From Rhipicephalus microplus (taxonomy: Eukaryota > Arthropoda > Arachnida > Ixodida > Ixodidae), in the NCBI RefSeq assembly GCF_043290135.1, contig NC_134700.1:239385088-239449087 (forward strand): a DNA stretch of 64,000 nucleotides, given 5' to 3'. The notes under the pieces were generated by a model that saw nothing but the letters and a program-made list of their open reading frames with translations, searched no databases and was not told the origin of the DNA. Positions 53,006-64,000 of the stretch are shown piece by piece (the stretch's first letter is position 1; every line of letters starts with the position of its first letter). Made by a program: the position numbers and the translations under genes.

Positions 53006-53593
53006 TTTAAAGGGGCCTAAAACACTTTTTCAAGTAACCGTGGAATGAATTCACTGGAAGAGCTTATTGCCTCACAAATTCAACGCCACAAAAGACTTAG
53101 GAATACGTCCAGAGCGGGTGGAGTTACAAACATTTGTCGCATGCTGCAATTGCATTCCCTCTTCTCTCGTCCCGACGAAAGCGCTGGAAGCTAAGCAGGT
53201 AGAAATTGCCGGGGCAAAGAAAAACGTCACGTGTGCCTCGTGACCTTGAGCATTTTTTTCTTTTTTCTTTGAATGCACGGCTTTTGCAGCGTGATCGCGT
53301 GCGCATGCATGGATAAGTCGGGGCCTCCCGCGGCGATCGCTGTAACGACCGAGCGCGCCATGTTCAAATCAGCCAATGGCTGATAGAGGGGCTTTTTGAG
53401 AATAATTTTTGAGTGTCTTCCATGTTTTGTCGAAAGAAGTGAAAGCAATTTTCAGCTGAACTTGATAATTTATTGTGAATTACAGGCCGCGTGCTGCGCT
53501 ATAATATAAGGCTCCTGTGTTGTCGGGAGCCTTTACTATCGATTGGCAGCGTTTGTTGTCCATGCTCGAAAAGTGTTGCAGGGCTCCTTCAAA
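53006..53593. mobile_element. Non-autonomous element (MITE-like), full copy
   Basis: The left end reads tttaaaggggcctaaaacac and the right end, reversed, tttgaaggagccctgcaacac, giving imperfect terminal inverted repeats of about 25 bp. The interior is non-coding and includes ggctcctgtgttgtcgggagcc, a small palindrome. It interrupts an RT remnant, so it is younger than that LINE. A related left half lies at 57693. I recall this as a common tick repeat, but the superfamily is not assigned. Confidence 0.7.
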
Positions 53594-53614
53594 TAAACTT
53601 GCAAAAAATGCGGA

Positions 53615-54000
53615 GACATTATATAAATTTTGTTACTTTCTACCAGAAAACATAAATATGTCAATTTACAAATCAATATTTTTTGTCTAACTTATCTTAT
53701 TATTATTTATTCTGGGGTACGATCACACAAGCCAATCTTCAGAAATAGCACAAAATTGAAAAGAAGGCCATTAGAAACATCGTTACGGCCGCATAGAATG
53801 CCCATATGGCCACAATATTTAAGACATTTTAACTTGTCTTAAGTGAATGAGCTCTATCACACAATTTTAAACAGAAGCTACAAGTTGGTTACAAAAAATA
53901 ACGACACATTTTTCACAGATTTGTCAGAGCTAACTCACGCTGAACATTCGCGCACATTGAGGGTTGATGATGTATAGAAGTCATGGAGTACACGAACCAA
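53615..54000 (+). pseudogene. CR1-like RT C-terminal remnant
   Basis: Across frames the sequence resembles the post-RT region of CR1-like ORF2: TRKHKYVNLQINIF, then a YSGV/WGT-like segment and KLKRRPLETS/KKAIRNIV-like sequence, then LFTDLSELTHAEHSRTLR. It continues the remnant cut by the 53006-53593 element. Stops occur in every frame. Confidence 0.6.
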
Positions 54001-57000
54001 TTACGTAACTCGTGTGTTGAAACATCAGCTACCGCTACTACTAAGGGAAGGGAGAATGAGGAATAAATATGGGAAAGAAAAAGAAGAGAGAAAGATAAAA
54101 GAAAAAAGTGAGTTGGGGTGCTATAGCCTATTCAATAGGCCACTACCACGCAAGAATTTTATTAAGGCCTTCACTGTTTTTCTGTGCGAAGAGAGATTAT
54201 GTCGCCTTTCAAGCACTGACTGTTCCTAAACCTTGCTGTCAATAATCTGACCAGATGTATTAACCACCTATGAATTTCCAATGAAAGCAATGCTTTCGCT
54301 TGCTAGAAATAAAAAGGAGTCAGCAAGGATAAGCCAGAAAAGAGAATTTCAGTACTATCAAAATGAAACAGTCACTGTTGTCGTACAGAGTGAACTTCAT
54401 TAGGACGGAAGAATGCTAATGAACATTAGGCCGCTGTGTGCCGTCCTTATCACGGCTTGCGTGCATTACCTCTTAACTCTGTGGCTCTTTTCTCCCCAGC
54501 TCCCTTTCTTTCTGTCATCTTTGTATTGTTCGCTTGAGCCATGGCCTGAAGTTTGAGCCATGGCTTCGCCTGCGATTTAACTGCTAATTATGCAACCCAC
54601 CATTGGTTCAGACTTTCTTTTATCACGCGCTGATGGCGTGCGCAGATGTCATTTAAGGGTGCCGAATAGCAAACGGTGCTTGTTATAGGAAACAAATAAA
54701 TATATGACAGTCAGTGCTGCTCCCCTTTTATGTTTCTTTCTTTTCTCTTTTAGCGCGTCTTTTGTTTACTTTGTTCAAAAGGAAGGCGGGTATGTTAGAA
54801 ATAGGCGGGGCGTTTCATTCGCCCGTATTTATAAATTTTTACGTGTGAAACAAGCAGGCAACAGAAACACCCTCTATTCTAACCTCTTTACTGTGCGTAG
54901 GTTGTGACGAAAGGAAATAAAAGGAAATAGAAAAAAAAACACAAGAGAGGTACAGAAAATAAGTTGATTGACATAAGGCGAGTGAAGGAGGGAGAAAATG
55001 AGTGAGTCAATCAGAAGAGAGGAATTTATACCGCCACTTTGGCGATGGCCTCCTGGTGGCATTAGTCACAGATGTCACGCGATCAACCGTTGTTCATCGC
55101 TTTATGAAGACTTTCGAATAGCGACAAGAAACAAATAAGATAATGAAGTATGATTCTACCAATTGCTTATAATTGACAAGTACTGCATATGGCTCAAGTT
55201 ATGTTTGCGTAGCCCCTACACAATGGGCCGTAACAGATAGCAAATACTTATTAAGATATTCTTGCAACAGAAACTATTGGGAATTCAAACCTCCAATCAC
55301 TTTTCAGATTGAAGAAAAAAGTTGCACCCAGGCAACCTAAAATACAAAAATGTAACCAATACAAAAATGTGAGAGATGTTGCGAGGTTGAGCGCTTGTAA
55401 AGATTAAAGCCGGTTGTTAAGGAACGGGTCATAGTTTGTTGAGTCAAACATGGCGCGGAGAAAATAAAAAAAAAATGTGAGTGCTTGGTGGTTTTCACAG
55501 AGGCATATTAAAGAGCTCATTCCAAAGGGCACATAATATGAGGGTGCCTAATACAGCCCACGTGTCGAATCAGTGTGTGGAGGTATGATAAAAAGACGCA
55601 GTAAAAGACGGAAAAAATTGAAACAAATAAACATTGTTACATCTTAAAAGCTTTCAATTGATGATTTACATTCTGTGTTACACAGGACCACTATGCGGGA
55701 TGAAGCACATTGCAACTCGTCTCGCCATTTGAACAACCAACGAGCCATGAAAATAGCTTTCTACAGAGCTACTATTTCACTCTATCGAAAAGAAGAGGGA
55801 GCTTGCCTAACTTCTTAAACTTCATTAGAGAAAAAGATGTCCTTTTTTTTAGTTACTCCTTTACGACAGAGATTATAGGGTTTTATGGGTAAAGCGCTTA
55901 GAGGAATGAAGCACAACGAGACTTTGATTATGCTAATGGGTCTTACTTAAAATGTTGAGAAGTTGTTTACAAGGGCACTGAGACAACAATTTTGGATCTT
56001 GTTTTTTTTTACTGTTGCAATAAGTACCTAACGACCGACTTGTGACGTCTTGAAAGCTCATTTGCACGATTGTGCGGTGGTTAATTACTTGAAAATAGTT
56101 TTATACCAGCCAGCCACAGCCTCGATTTCTTAGAATGGCTAGTGAGGCGTGAATTAAAATGATTTTCGTGGAAACATAGCTTTCTACGTCTGCCCATAAA
56201 AACCACGTGCACCTGAGCACCTCCATTTTCAACAAAGCCTGTCTAAGAGACATTGTACATATGCGTGACCACACATAAAATGCACTGACGAGGCAGGGGC
56301 GTCATCTATTGTACTCTGACACAAGCCTACCAGTTATTTCCGTTGAAAATGTCAGCTAGGAGAGAGCACTCAGAATGATAGCAGCAGCCGGCACAAAGTC
56401 ATGATGTGGGTGGTGGTTGCTTGTTTACAAGAACACCTAAGGTGCCTTGCGCATGCTTTAGCCGCGATAGGCACTTCGCAATTGATTTTATGTATGTTTT
56501 AGGCTACATTATTTGTTCGTATATGGCACATAGCTACCTACCACACGAGGTATTTTGCCACCGAAGTTTTGTGACAGTAGTCCTTTACAACCTTTGTCTA
56601 AATACTTGCGACAACATTGTTTGAGCCCTATTTACATCATAATTCTATATTATTTCTTTATGCTGCATTAATTCTTTTTTGTTAAAGAGCTTCAATTTAT
56701 CGAAACCTTCAAGACATTATTCCACATGGTGGTAGTGAACAGCTTTATTTGAACTAGCGGACTGAGGCGCGGGGCCAGCCACGCCAGGGGTGGTGGAGAG
56801 ACGCCAGTGTCTCCCAGCATAACTGCAATAAAATCAACGCCAGCAGTTACTTTCAAAAAACTCCGTGTAATGGATTTTTAAGCAGAAAGTTGATTCTTAT
56901 ATTTCGCAAACATATACATAACATTGGGGTATAACTCTGAAATTTTAAATGCGATCGATCATGTGCTTCTCTTCGAAGAATTTATGAAGACTGGAGACCA

Positions 57001-57692
57001 TTACGCTTCTGGTGTTCGCCGCTTACGGGCCAGTAGATATGAATAAACGGCGTTGCGCTTTTTTTATATTTGAAACATAGTTTTACACATCATGTATTGA
57101 ACAAACGTATTTCGGTCTATCGATATGTGCCTTTCTTTATATAATGCACCTTGCAATCCACCTCACGTGGTTTTTTTCTGAAAATAAACCGTGTGTTATT
57201 AAGCCTGCAATTGATGGCAGTTCTATGCGCAGGATCGGATATGAGCAGTAAGTGCCATTGTTTGCGTAACATAATAATTATAATCTGACGAAACTAATGT
57301 GATTGCACCCGTCTATGGAAAACACTCCCTTCCTGACACTAAAATTCTTCTCATTGTTGGGTAGCGCACTCCACACTCTATAGATGATATATATAGTTGG
57401 GAGTCTAACTGGCAGAGGCTAACCTCATAGAGCTTGACTAATCCTTGCTCATATAGTTATGTGAATATAAATCGAATAGAAATGACCGGATGACATTTTA
57501 CTACTGAATTCCGCCTTTAAGGTTTGCAGTAAAGCGAGGAGGTTAAAAAATCAACTTTAACATATTTTAACATTTTCGGATTCTCTGGTTGCTCTCAGCT
57601 GCTTCGCTGATTTTAGAAACAATTGTCGCTGAAGTACTAGTCCCACGTACTCAATATTGCTGCATCTTTCGTCTTCTTTGTATTTGTGTGGC
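54001..57692. other. Intergenic DNA, nothing recognised
   Basis: AT-rich, with short frames only. No transposon motif, RNA gene or long repeat was identified in 3.7 kb. Confidence 0.5.
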
Positions 57693-57835
57693 TTAAAGGG
57701 GCCCTCAACACTTTTCACAACTTCATTGCTTTACAAGTTTTTTTGGCTCGTTGCGTACACTGGAGGCTTAATAAATAAGTGCCAAATGTTCACTGAGGAA
57801 CAGCCCTGACACTGCCGGAGCTTTTCAATCTAGTG
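57693..57835 (+). mobile_element. MITE-like element, left-end fragment
   Basis: It starts ttaaaggggccctcaacacttttcac, matching the left end of 53006-53593, and continues with related interior (cattgctttacaag, ggctcgttgcg) before losing similarity. No right end was found. Confidence 0.6.
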
Positions 57836-57984
57836 TTTTCAGCACTTCACTAGTTCCCACGGATTGCGCATGACCCTCTCCAAAGCCGCCATTTCCCGGT
57901 CGCATGTCTGAATGCTGAATAAAAGTTTCCGGCTTCAGTGACTTACTGACTGTACATCTTTGTGCATAATGTGCTTTCCTTCTC

Positions 57985-58090
57985 TCCTCCATTTCTTTTT
58001 TTAGTCCCCATCCTCCGATCCTCACTGTAGGGTAACAAACCAGATGCTCATCTGGTTAACCTGCCTGGGTTTCCTCTTCTTGTTTCTTCG
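57985..58090 (+). mobile_element. LINE 3' UTR fragment (plus)
   Basis: The sequence cactgtagggtaacaaaccagatgc, a palindromic ccagatg/catctgg and gttaacctgcctgggtttcctcttctt match the LINE 3' end signature at 50.45 kb. No coding part remains. Confidence 0.62.
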
Positions 58091-58493
58091 TTGTCGCTGT
58101 TCAGATGTCTTCAGGTGTCTTTGTCAGAGGTATTATTAGAAAATTTTTGTCGCTCTTCATAAGGTCACCACCGTGTCATAATCAGGTACGTTCTTCATTT
58201 CCCTAACATTGCATGCTTCGTGAAATAAGGGCATGAAAAAAAAACATGCCTAAGTACTTTTTTACCATAGGCAGCCGAATATTCAGGATTATTCAGAACG
58301 TTATCCAAAAACCCACCTTATTCCGGTGTAGACATTCTTCGTCTAACTGTTGTCGTCCTCTTGATATATACCTGCAAGAAGTAATGCACGTTGAGATGGC
58401 ATTATTGTTTTGAATAATGCGTACTCAGCGAGCACCTCATGGCTAAACTAGACCTTCTTTTAAATGATGTGGTTAAAACTAGCTGTTTTAATT

Positions 58494-58740
58494 GCTCCGC
58501 CGCGGTGGTCTAGTGGCTATAGGTACTCGTTTGCTGACCCCGCAGTTCGCGGGATTGAATCCTGGCTATGGCGGCTGCATTTTCGATGGAGGCGAAAATG
58601 CTGTAGGCTTGAGTGCGCAGCTTTAGGTGCACGTTAAAGAACCCCAGCTGTCGAAATTTTTGAAGCCCTACACTACGGCGTCTCCTATGATCTTATGGTA
58701 GTTTTAGGACGTTAAATTGCACATATAAATAAATCAATTA
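58494..58740 (+). mobile_element. Ruka-like tRNA-derived SINE, copy 5 (plus strand)
   Basis: The only plus-oriented copy reads head to tail: gctccgccgcggtggtctag (box A region), ttcgcgggattgaatcctgg (box B region), body gtgcgcagctttaggtgcac and aagaaccccagctg, then tail acatataaataaatcaatt. Flanks tagctgttttaa and tagctttttaa are a plausible target-site duplication. Confidence 0.82.
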
Positions 58741-61700
58741 GCTTTTTAACGAATTTGAGTTGAAATACCGCAACGCTGTTTACATCTTCAAGAGTGTGAC
58801 AATCGTTAGGACTTGCCAGGGAGTATGTTCTGGAGGAAAGAAAGTGATAGTGAGATTCTAGATGTAAACATTACAGAAACGGCATCAATCGTAAGGCAGC
58901 TACTGAGGGGGGTCAATGTTCGCTGTTAGCACTACTTGGATTTGGGTTTATTTGTTTTGGAAGTGTTCTCTTCAAGATTCCTACGCACGCAGAAGTACTC
59001 ACTTCCGGAAAAGGCGTTCTGTGAAGCGACAGCAACGTTTCAAAAACCAAGGCAGCGAGCGACACAGGCAGCCGATCGAAGGAGACGACGCGCAATGAAC
59101 AAGTGTAAGAGAAACCATGTTTCTCTTAGATGTGTGAAAGATAAACTAGTAAAACGAAACCGTCACGAGAAGTAACGCGATAATTACTAGGTTCTGCTAG
59201 CGAGACTTCGAGCCAGTTCTTGGCTCTGCTCCTCTTTTATCTCTTCTGAATTCCCTTGTACAACCTTGCCAGCCTTGGCGCATGTTATGCTTCAGCCGAA
59301 TTTTGTATGCTACTACGTTTCAGATGATGGCCGAGTGCACTGACAGCCGCAGGAAGCATTCTCCAGGTGGCGCGGTGCGCAACACTAAAACCAATGGTGT
59401 CTCCAAGCTGGAACAAAGGGCGCAATGGAAGACAGAAAGGTCAGAAGGGAAGGAAAGATTGAAACTGAAAAAGAAAATGGGGATTTGGGGAAACTGGAGG
59501 ACCACTCTAAAAAGTGCTTGCCGCCACCGCCCTCAGATAGAGAGCCCTTCCACATCCGAGGCCAAATGCGCTTTCGAAAATGGGCTCCGAGATTCGAGCG
59601 CCTGCGGCGGCTCAGTGATTTCTATTTTTTGCCATATTTTGTTGTGCGTCTTTTATCCCCGTTTATTTTTGTATGCAGTTGGTGCCATTTTACTTTTTTT
59701 CTTTACCTCAGTGTCTTCATTATTTTTTATTCTCTTACCCTGACGTCTATGGCTCCTTCTCTCCGTCATTACACCTTTGATTCTAGTGTCGTGCCTCTCA
59801 TCATTTTTCCCGTCCTGTTTACGAATGTCGCCTGCCAAAAGCAGTGTATGAAAGCCCCAAGCATGAAAGAAAAAGCGGAAAGGTGTGGCCCACAAGCTTT
59901 CGTTACTTCACTCACACAAGCCTGGGCAATACAAAAAAAAAAAAGCAGAAGCGAGAAAACAAAAACGAATGAAGAGGAACACGGAATGACGGACATTTAC
60001 GTATACCAGGTTTCGGCCTGGCGTTGCTGCTCATAGTGGCGCGTTTGGAGCTGGCGGCGATTTCCCGGCCAAGCCGTCCCTTAGTGATTCGCCATTGGCG
60101 CTCGATGCGGAGCTGGCCTTTCGCGGATCGGCTGTCGCTGATGCAGGCATGAACATATGCGCCCCTCATGCCCTTTTCTGCAACCACTAATAAAGAACAA
60201 AAAACAGTCATTCATGATTAATGGTACAAAGAAACTATTCGTGTATTAGTCTGTTTAGAAGACCGCGAGAAAAAGGAAGAAAAATAAGACGCAATGAGCT
60301 ATAAGCAGTGAAGTCATATAAGAGCACGTTTTTTTCTTTAAAAACAGCTTTTCTTTTTTTGTTTCTATTTTTGACATGCACCTATATTTCTGCCACTTGG
60401 AAGATACTTAGTAAGTTTTTCATTGGTCGATAATAGTCGATGGTTAAAATACGCATAGCCAAGTGAGCACTGACTGTGTGTATATGCGGATTCTTGAAAT
60501 CTTTCGAAACTTTGTCATTGCTTTCATATATTCATTGCTTTCATTGCTTATTACATCATCTTCTTAACAAGACAATACTGGCAGGCAGCCCTATCAATGA
60601 AATTGCGGCCTCTCTCTGATGAATAGATTAGAAGTCACGTATATAGTGTTCTTCAATTCAAAATATTGCAGCAAGAACTATTTGGAGGCCTTCGACAGAA
60701 GCTCTTTATAAAGGCAAACTCATTGCCTCGCCTTATAATCTGTTTTGTTGAGACGGCGAATGCTAGGGGTGCCAAAAAATTTCTTTTGTACGCGTCGTTC
60801 AGTAGGCGAACGCGGTATACACCAGAGAAGGGCTCTTCAGCACTTTGAGGCAGAGTTCGAAAAATGCATGAAGCCGACATTACGAGGGCCAGACAGCTGC
60901 GTGTCATAGGGGTTTACGTGCGAGAAGGAAAGCATCAACAAATTCACTGTAATCTACCGAACTGAAATAAAAACCACTTTATTTGAGCTGGACGAGCCAT
61001 CTTGCTTAGTTAATAACAAAAGAGAAAAAAAAAAGGGGGGGGAGGCAGGTGCCGTGCGGGCACCTCCTTCCCTTTCTTATGACAGTGCCACACACGCGGG
61101 AGGCTGCGCCACCTACTTCCTCCTCCATTTCCCCGGGCCACAGCGCAGAGAGTTCCGGTGTACCCTTATGCAGCTCTCACATCAGCAGGCCAGCTTCGTT
61201 CTGGCAATTTCAGAATTTTCACCTGCGGTCCCACCATCGCAAGCCACCTGTGAAATGCCGGACTTTCGCGGCTTTCACGATCACGACGAACGTTGGGTGG
61301 CGACCATCAAAGCTGTGCCGGAGGTCGCAAGCATTCAACTAAAGAGTTTCTTAAATACACACAAAAGGGAACTCAGAAGCTAGTGTCTACGGGAGCTGCA
61401 ACGCATGGTGCTTCAGCGAGTAGGGGAATTATGAGTATGACATGGATTGGCCAAATCTCCGTACTTTGCATTCGTTCTGGCTTCGCGTTGCTTGAAGCAG
61501 CTTTGTCACAAAACAAGAAATATTCTGTCACATCATTGCAAGCAGAAAATTAGGTTTATTGATTGCTGTTAAAAGGATGAGAGTTCCCAGGGTAGGTAAT
61601 GAGAAAGAAAATGATGATTGATATTGCGTGTGGCGAATATATTCTCAGCAATAAACATAAGTGGATAGGTTGAAAGCAAGCGTGACAACGGCCAAAGACC

Positions 61701-62310
61701 ATTCAATTTTGCAAAAACGTCCTCACTTTTGGTCGTTTTTCTGTCCGCCACATTTTGTGTTCTCTCGAGTGAAATGGGGCCACTGAGGTGCGAATCGTGA
61801 CCATAATATGGTTCATTGCGATCACAGCTTTGCAGTTAGTGTGACTGCCTTGGTTCAATCGTCATCGAGTACACCAAGGGGGAAAAAGTCGTAACAGAAT
61901 GGGAAGGAACGAGTAGATAGGAAAAAGAAATATACTGGTTGGGATTGCATAAAAAGAAGAAGACAGGAAACAGAAAAGTATGACCTCAAGCAGCTGCCAT
62001 TATCAAGAAGAACATTGGCACCACTTGATCGCTTGTTAAGTTGGTTCCTCGAATGATGTGCAGGTCTTCCCTTTACCCCGGACCTTCTTCACTTTTTTTC
62101 TCTTCTTCCTTTGACTCCACTACTCTCCAACCGGAAACTGATATATGACCCACGTTCACCATCAGTTGGGGCATTAGACTTTTTTTTTTCGTTTTGTTTT
62201 GTCTTGCCTCCTCTTAGAATATGCCCTGTTGGCTGGGGATCAACCAGCACCACTTAGCCATCTTTAGAGAGATGTAATAAAAAAAAAGGGTGTTTCATTC
62301 TAAACTTTGT
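58741..62310. other. Intergenic DNA, nothing recognised
   Basis: Frames such as 59425-60036 plus have Lys/Glu-rich then Phe-rich composition without a domain and overlap other open frames. A GC-richer patch lies at 60.03-60.17 kb. A short hairpin (taagagaaac/gtttctctta, 59106-59128) was seen. Confidence 0.45.
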
Positions 62311-62400
62311 TTACAGCGCAACACTAGAAACCCGGAGACAAGGAACAAAAGACAAAGAATAGAGGGCGCTGACTCTCAAATGATTTTTATTGCAAACTGA
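62311..62400. repeat. Possible solitary end of the fold-back family
   Basis: The run cagcgcaacac, gagacaaggaacaaaagacaaag, gggcgctgactctcaaatg and ttttattgc follows the same motif order as the left arm at 18.7 kb (cagcgcgagaac, gagacaagaaggacacgaaagac, gagcgctaatttcaaactg, tttattgc). Similarity is partial; no opposing arm was found nearby. Confidence 0.45.
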
Positions 62401-62859
62401 AATGTCGCCCATTTAGGTAGCAGATGTGCAACACTGTGACAACCGCAAAACACGCGATACATTTCGGTAGCGTTGCCATAAATATAAATATTCAAGAAAA
62501 GAAATGATAAAGTTTCTGCTCATGCAGAAAAATGAACACTTCACTGACACAGCAGTTAGCTTGACCACCCTGATTCATTTCCGTGGTTCATTAAGAGAAC
62601 CAAAGGGGGAAAATTCAGATAGGTGAGAGTTCACGACCGAAAATTCGGAGATGCTCACTACTGTGTCCTGTTGTTCGGAGTCCTTTTTGTTTCTGGAATT
62701 ATGCTGGCAACACGTGAACATCGATCACCACTTGTTCATTCTGTATCCTTGTTGTTTCATCGTATTTCTCTCTGTCTCTCGTCAACTTAGCGTGTAATCT
62801 ATTTGATAACGACCACTGAACATCAAAAACAGCACCACCGATTGGCGTTCTGCAGTCTT

Positions 62860-63290
62860 CCTTGACATCAAAGGTGCATTCAAAAATGTTCTGCGTGACG
62901 CCAATCTGGATGCTCCTAAAAACGTGGTACTGGTACCCTATGCTTCGATGAATAGTCAGCTATATTCACGAGCGAACAATACTAAGGACTACTGCAGACG
63001 ATGATACAAACAATCAACTCGCCTTTCGTGGCGTGCCTCAGGGCAGAATCCTGAGCTCATTCTTATTTATTATCGTACTTGTTGGCTTCGTTAAAAGCCT
63101 ACGAGGCAAAACTTCCGTCTTTTTTTACGCAGATGACAACTGCATTTTGATCCCAAGTCTAACGTGCTTACGCATAAAAACGAAGCTACAGAGTGCGGTA
63201 TCTATAACACCCACATACCTCAGAAGCGGTGGACTTCAACTGTCACCGACAAAAAAGGCAACAATGTGATTCACAAAAAAATTGGTTTCA
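62860..63290 (+). pseudogene. LINE reverse transcriptase fragment
   Basis: The first frame reads WRSAVFLDIKGAFKNVLRDA (RT motif A: LDIKGAFDN-like) and breaks with stops. A later frame, 63033-63269, reads MPQGRILSSFLFIIVLVGFV (motif B, PQG..SPLLF-like), VFFYADDNCIL (YADD at 63126-63137) and YLRSGGLQLSPTKKATM. Frameshifts and stops between the motifs make it non-functional. The motif style resembles LINEs with an I-like ORF2, but no RNase H or endonuclease is present. Confidence 0.8.
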
Positions 63291-63896
63291 AATCTGCATT
63301 TTACACCGCAAACGTAGTCGAAAGACGATAGTCTTGCGTCTGAAGGGAGTGAACAAAACGTTTATTTGATGTTCTGCACAAGAAAATTGGTGAAGGGTAT
63401 TCTGGAGGCGCTGCGTTATAGTGCCTCGAGCGTGTAGCGGAGGCGAACGAGCGCATCGAGGCACGTTAGACACAAGCGCCATCTGGCAGTTATCTTCAAA
63501 ACGCAGGCGTGCAGCATGCGGATAAAGATGCACGACAATCTCGGAGGTGATAAGGTGTAGAACGCAAAGCGACGGGCAGGTGCCACCTCCGTGACGTCGT
63601 AGCAAATCGTTGGAAACAACTGTTTGATCATCGCGTTGCACTGTCGGTGCAGCGCGCTAAAATGCTACCTACATTCCTTAGAGTTGTTTGTGTGTGCCGC
63701 TTCTAGTATAAAGGCAGACATACAAAACTTCGAAGTGTTGTTATGGCGCCTCAGATATGCGCAATAATTGCTTTTTTAATTGACAATTGCACAACTATGA
63801 ACGCTAAACCTTGAGCAATATTGGTGGGCGCTGCGAATAAGGTTGGCCGTTCGGTGCAGTTTGAGGTATTGTTAGGGTGGACAAACAGACACATGT
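63291..63896. other. Intergenic DNA, nothing recognised
   Basis: Sequence after the RT remnant up to the microsatellite, with no supported gene. A minus-strand frame (63288-63641) lacks any domain. Confidence 0.45.
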
Positions 63897-63975
63897 ACAG
63901 ACAGACAGGCAGACAGGCAGGCAGGCAGACAGACAGACAGACAGACAGACAGACAGGCAGGCAGGCAGGCAGGCA
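63897..63975. repeat. (CAGA)n/(CAGG)n microsatellite
   Basis: A tetranucleotide run alternates blocks of CAGA and CAGG, a compound microsatellite near the window end. Confidence 0.95.
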
Positions 63976-64000
63976 AAAATTATTTATTAGCTCAAATTTA

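Larger units (their letters stand above)
52430..54000 (+). mobile_element. CR1-like LINE RT remnant interrupted by a MITE
   Basis: RT-like sequence runs from about 52.43 kb to 52.98 kb and resumes at about 53.62 kb. A 588-bp element is inserted between. Both parts are decayed, and neither a 5' end nor a 3' UTR was defined. Confidence 0.72.

Noticed and set aside
61800..61870. Degenerate tRNA (ggttcaatc box B-like)
   Set aside because: No matching box A or cloverleaf could be drawn.

Overview
This window looks like repeat-dense, non-genic DNA from an arachnid nuclear genome, most probably a metastriate hard tick such as Rhipicephalus or a relative. The inference rests on content: five copies of a tRNA-derived SINE resembling the tick 'Ruka' family, RTE-type LINEs with a (TGATGA)n tail, a TTAAAGGGGCC...GTGTTGCAGGGCTCC non-autonomous element, a Ty3/gypsy retrotransposon, long AT, CA, GATA and CAGA/CAGG microsatellites, and no bacterial-style operons. 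No single-copy host gene or exon could be recognised. Nearly every substantial reading frame belongs to a transposable element; the rest look like chance frames.

Layout. 1-3278: unrecognised intergenic DNA. 3353-9002: a complete Ty3/gypsy LTR retrotransposon on the minus strand, sitting inside an (AT)n tract. It has two apparently identical 281-bp LTRs, PBS, Gag, a -1 frameshift site, Pol (protease, reverse transcriptase, RNase H, integrase) and a polypurine tract. 12.2 kb and 18.7-19.27 kb: two fold-back repeats of one family. 13.5-17.85 kb: an inactivated RTE-clade LINE on the plus strand, interrupted by a 146-bp tandem-repeat element. 19.6-21.6 kb: a Ruka-like SINE, (AT)n and a perfect 455-bp tandem duplication carrying a foldable tRNA-like gene. 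22 kb and 32 kb: two oppositely oriented copies of a second tRNA-derived SINE. 41075-45156: a 4.1-kb I-clade-like LINE whose 5' half (end of ORF1 plus endonuclease) is inverted relative to its 3' half (RT plus RNase H). The whole is bounded by a perfect 12-bp target-site duplication, as expected of twin priming. 50.45-51.7 kb: a 5'-truncated LINE on the minus strand. 52.4-54.0 kb: a CR1-like RT remnant split by a MITE. 57.7-58.74 kb: MITE half, LINE tail and a SINE. 62.86-63.29 kb: another RT remnant. 63.9 kb: CAGA/CAGG microsatellite.

Functionally, the gypsy element still carries everything needed for a self-contained copy-and-integrate cycle. The 41-45 kb LINE has intact-looking endonuclease and RT/RNase H modules but was broken by its own inversion at insertion. 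The other autonomous elements are dead: the RTE has lost catalytic residues in both enzymes, and the remaining LINEs are truncated or carry stops. The SINEs would depend on LINE machinery in trans. The points most worth a second look are the GGGAAAC frameshift site, the twin-primed LINE with its 32-bp triplicate at the inversion junction, the duplicated tRNA-like unit, the fold-back family, and several short-loop hairpins with 18-21-bp arms that no annotated element explains.
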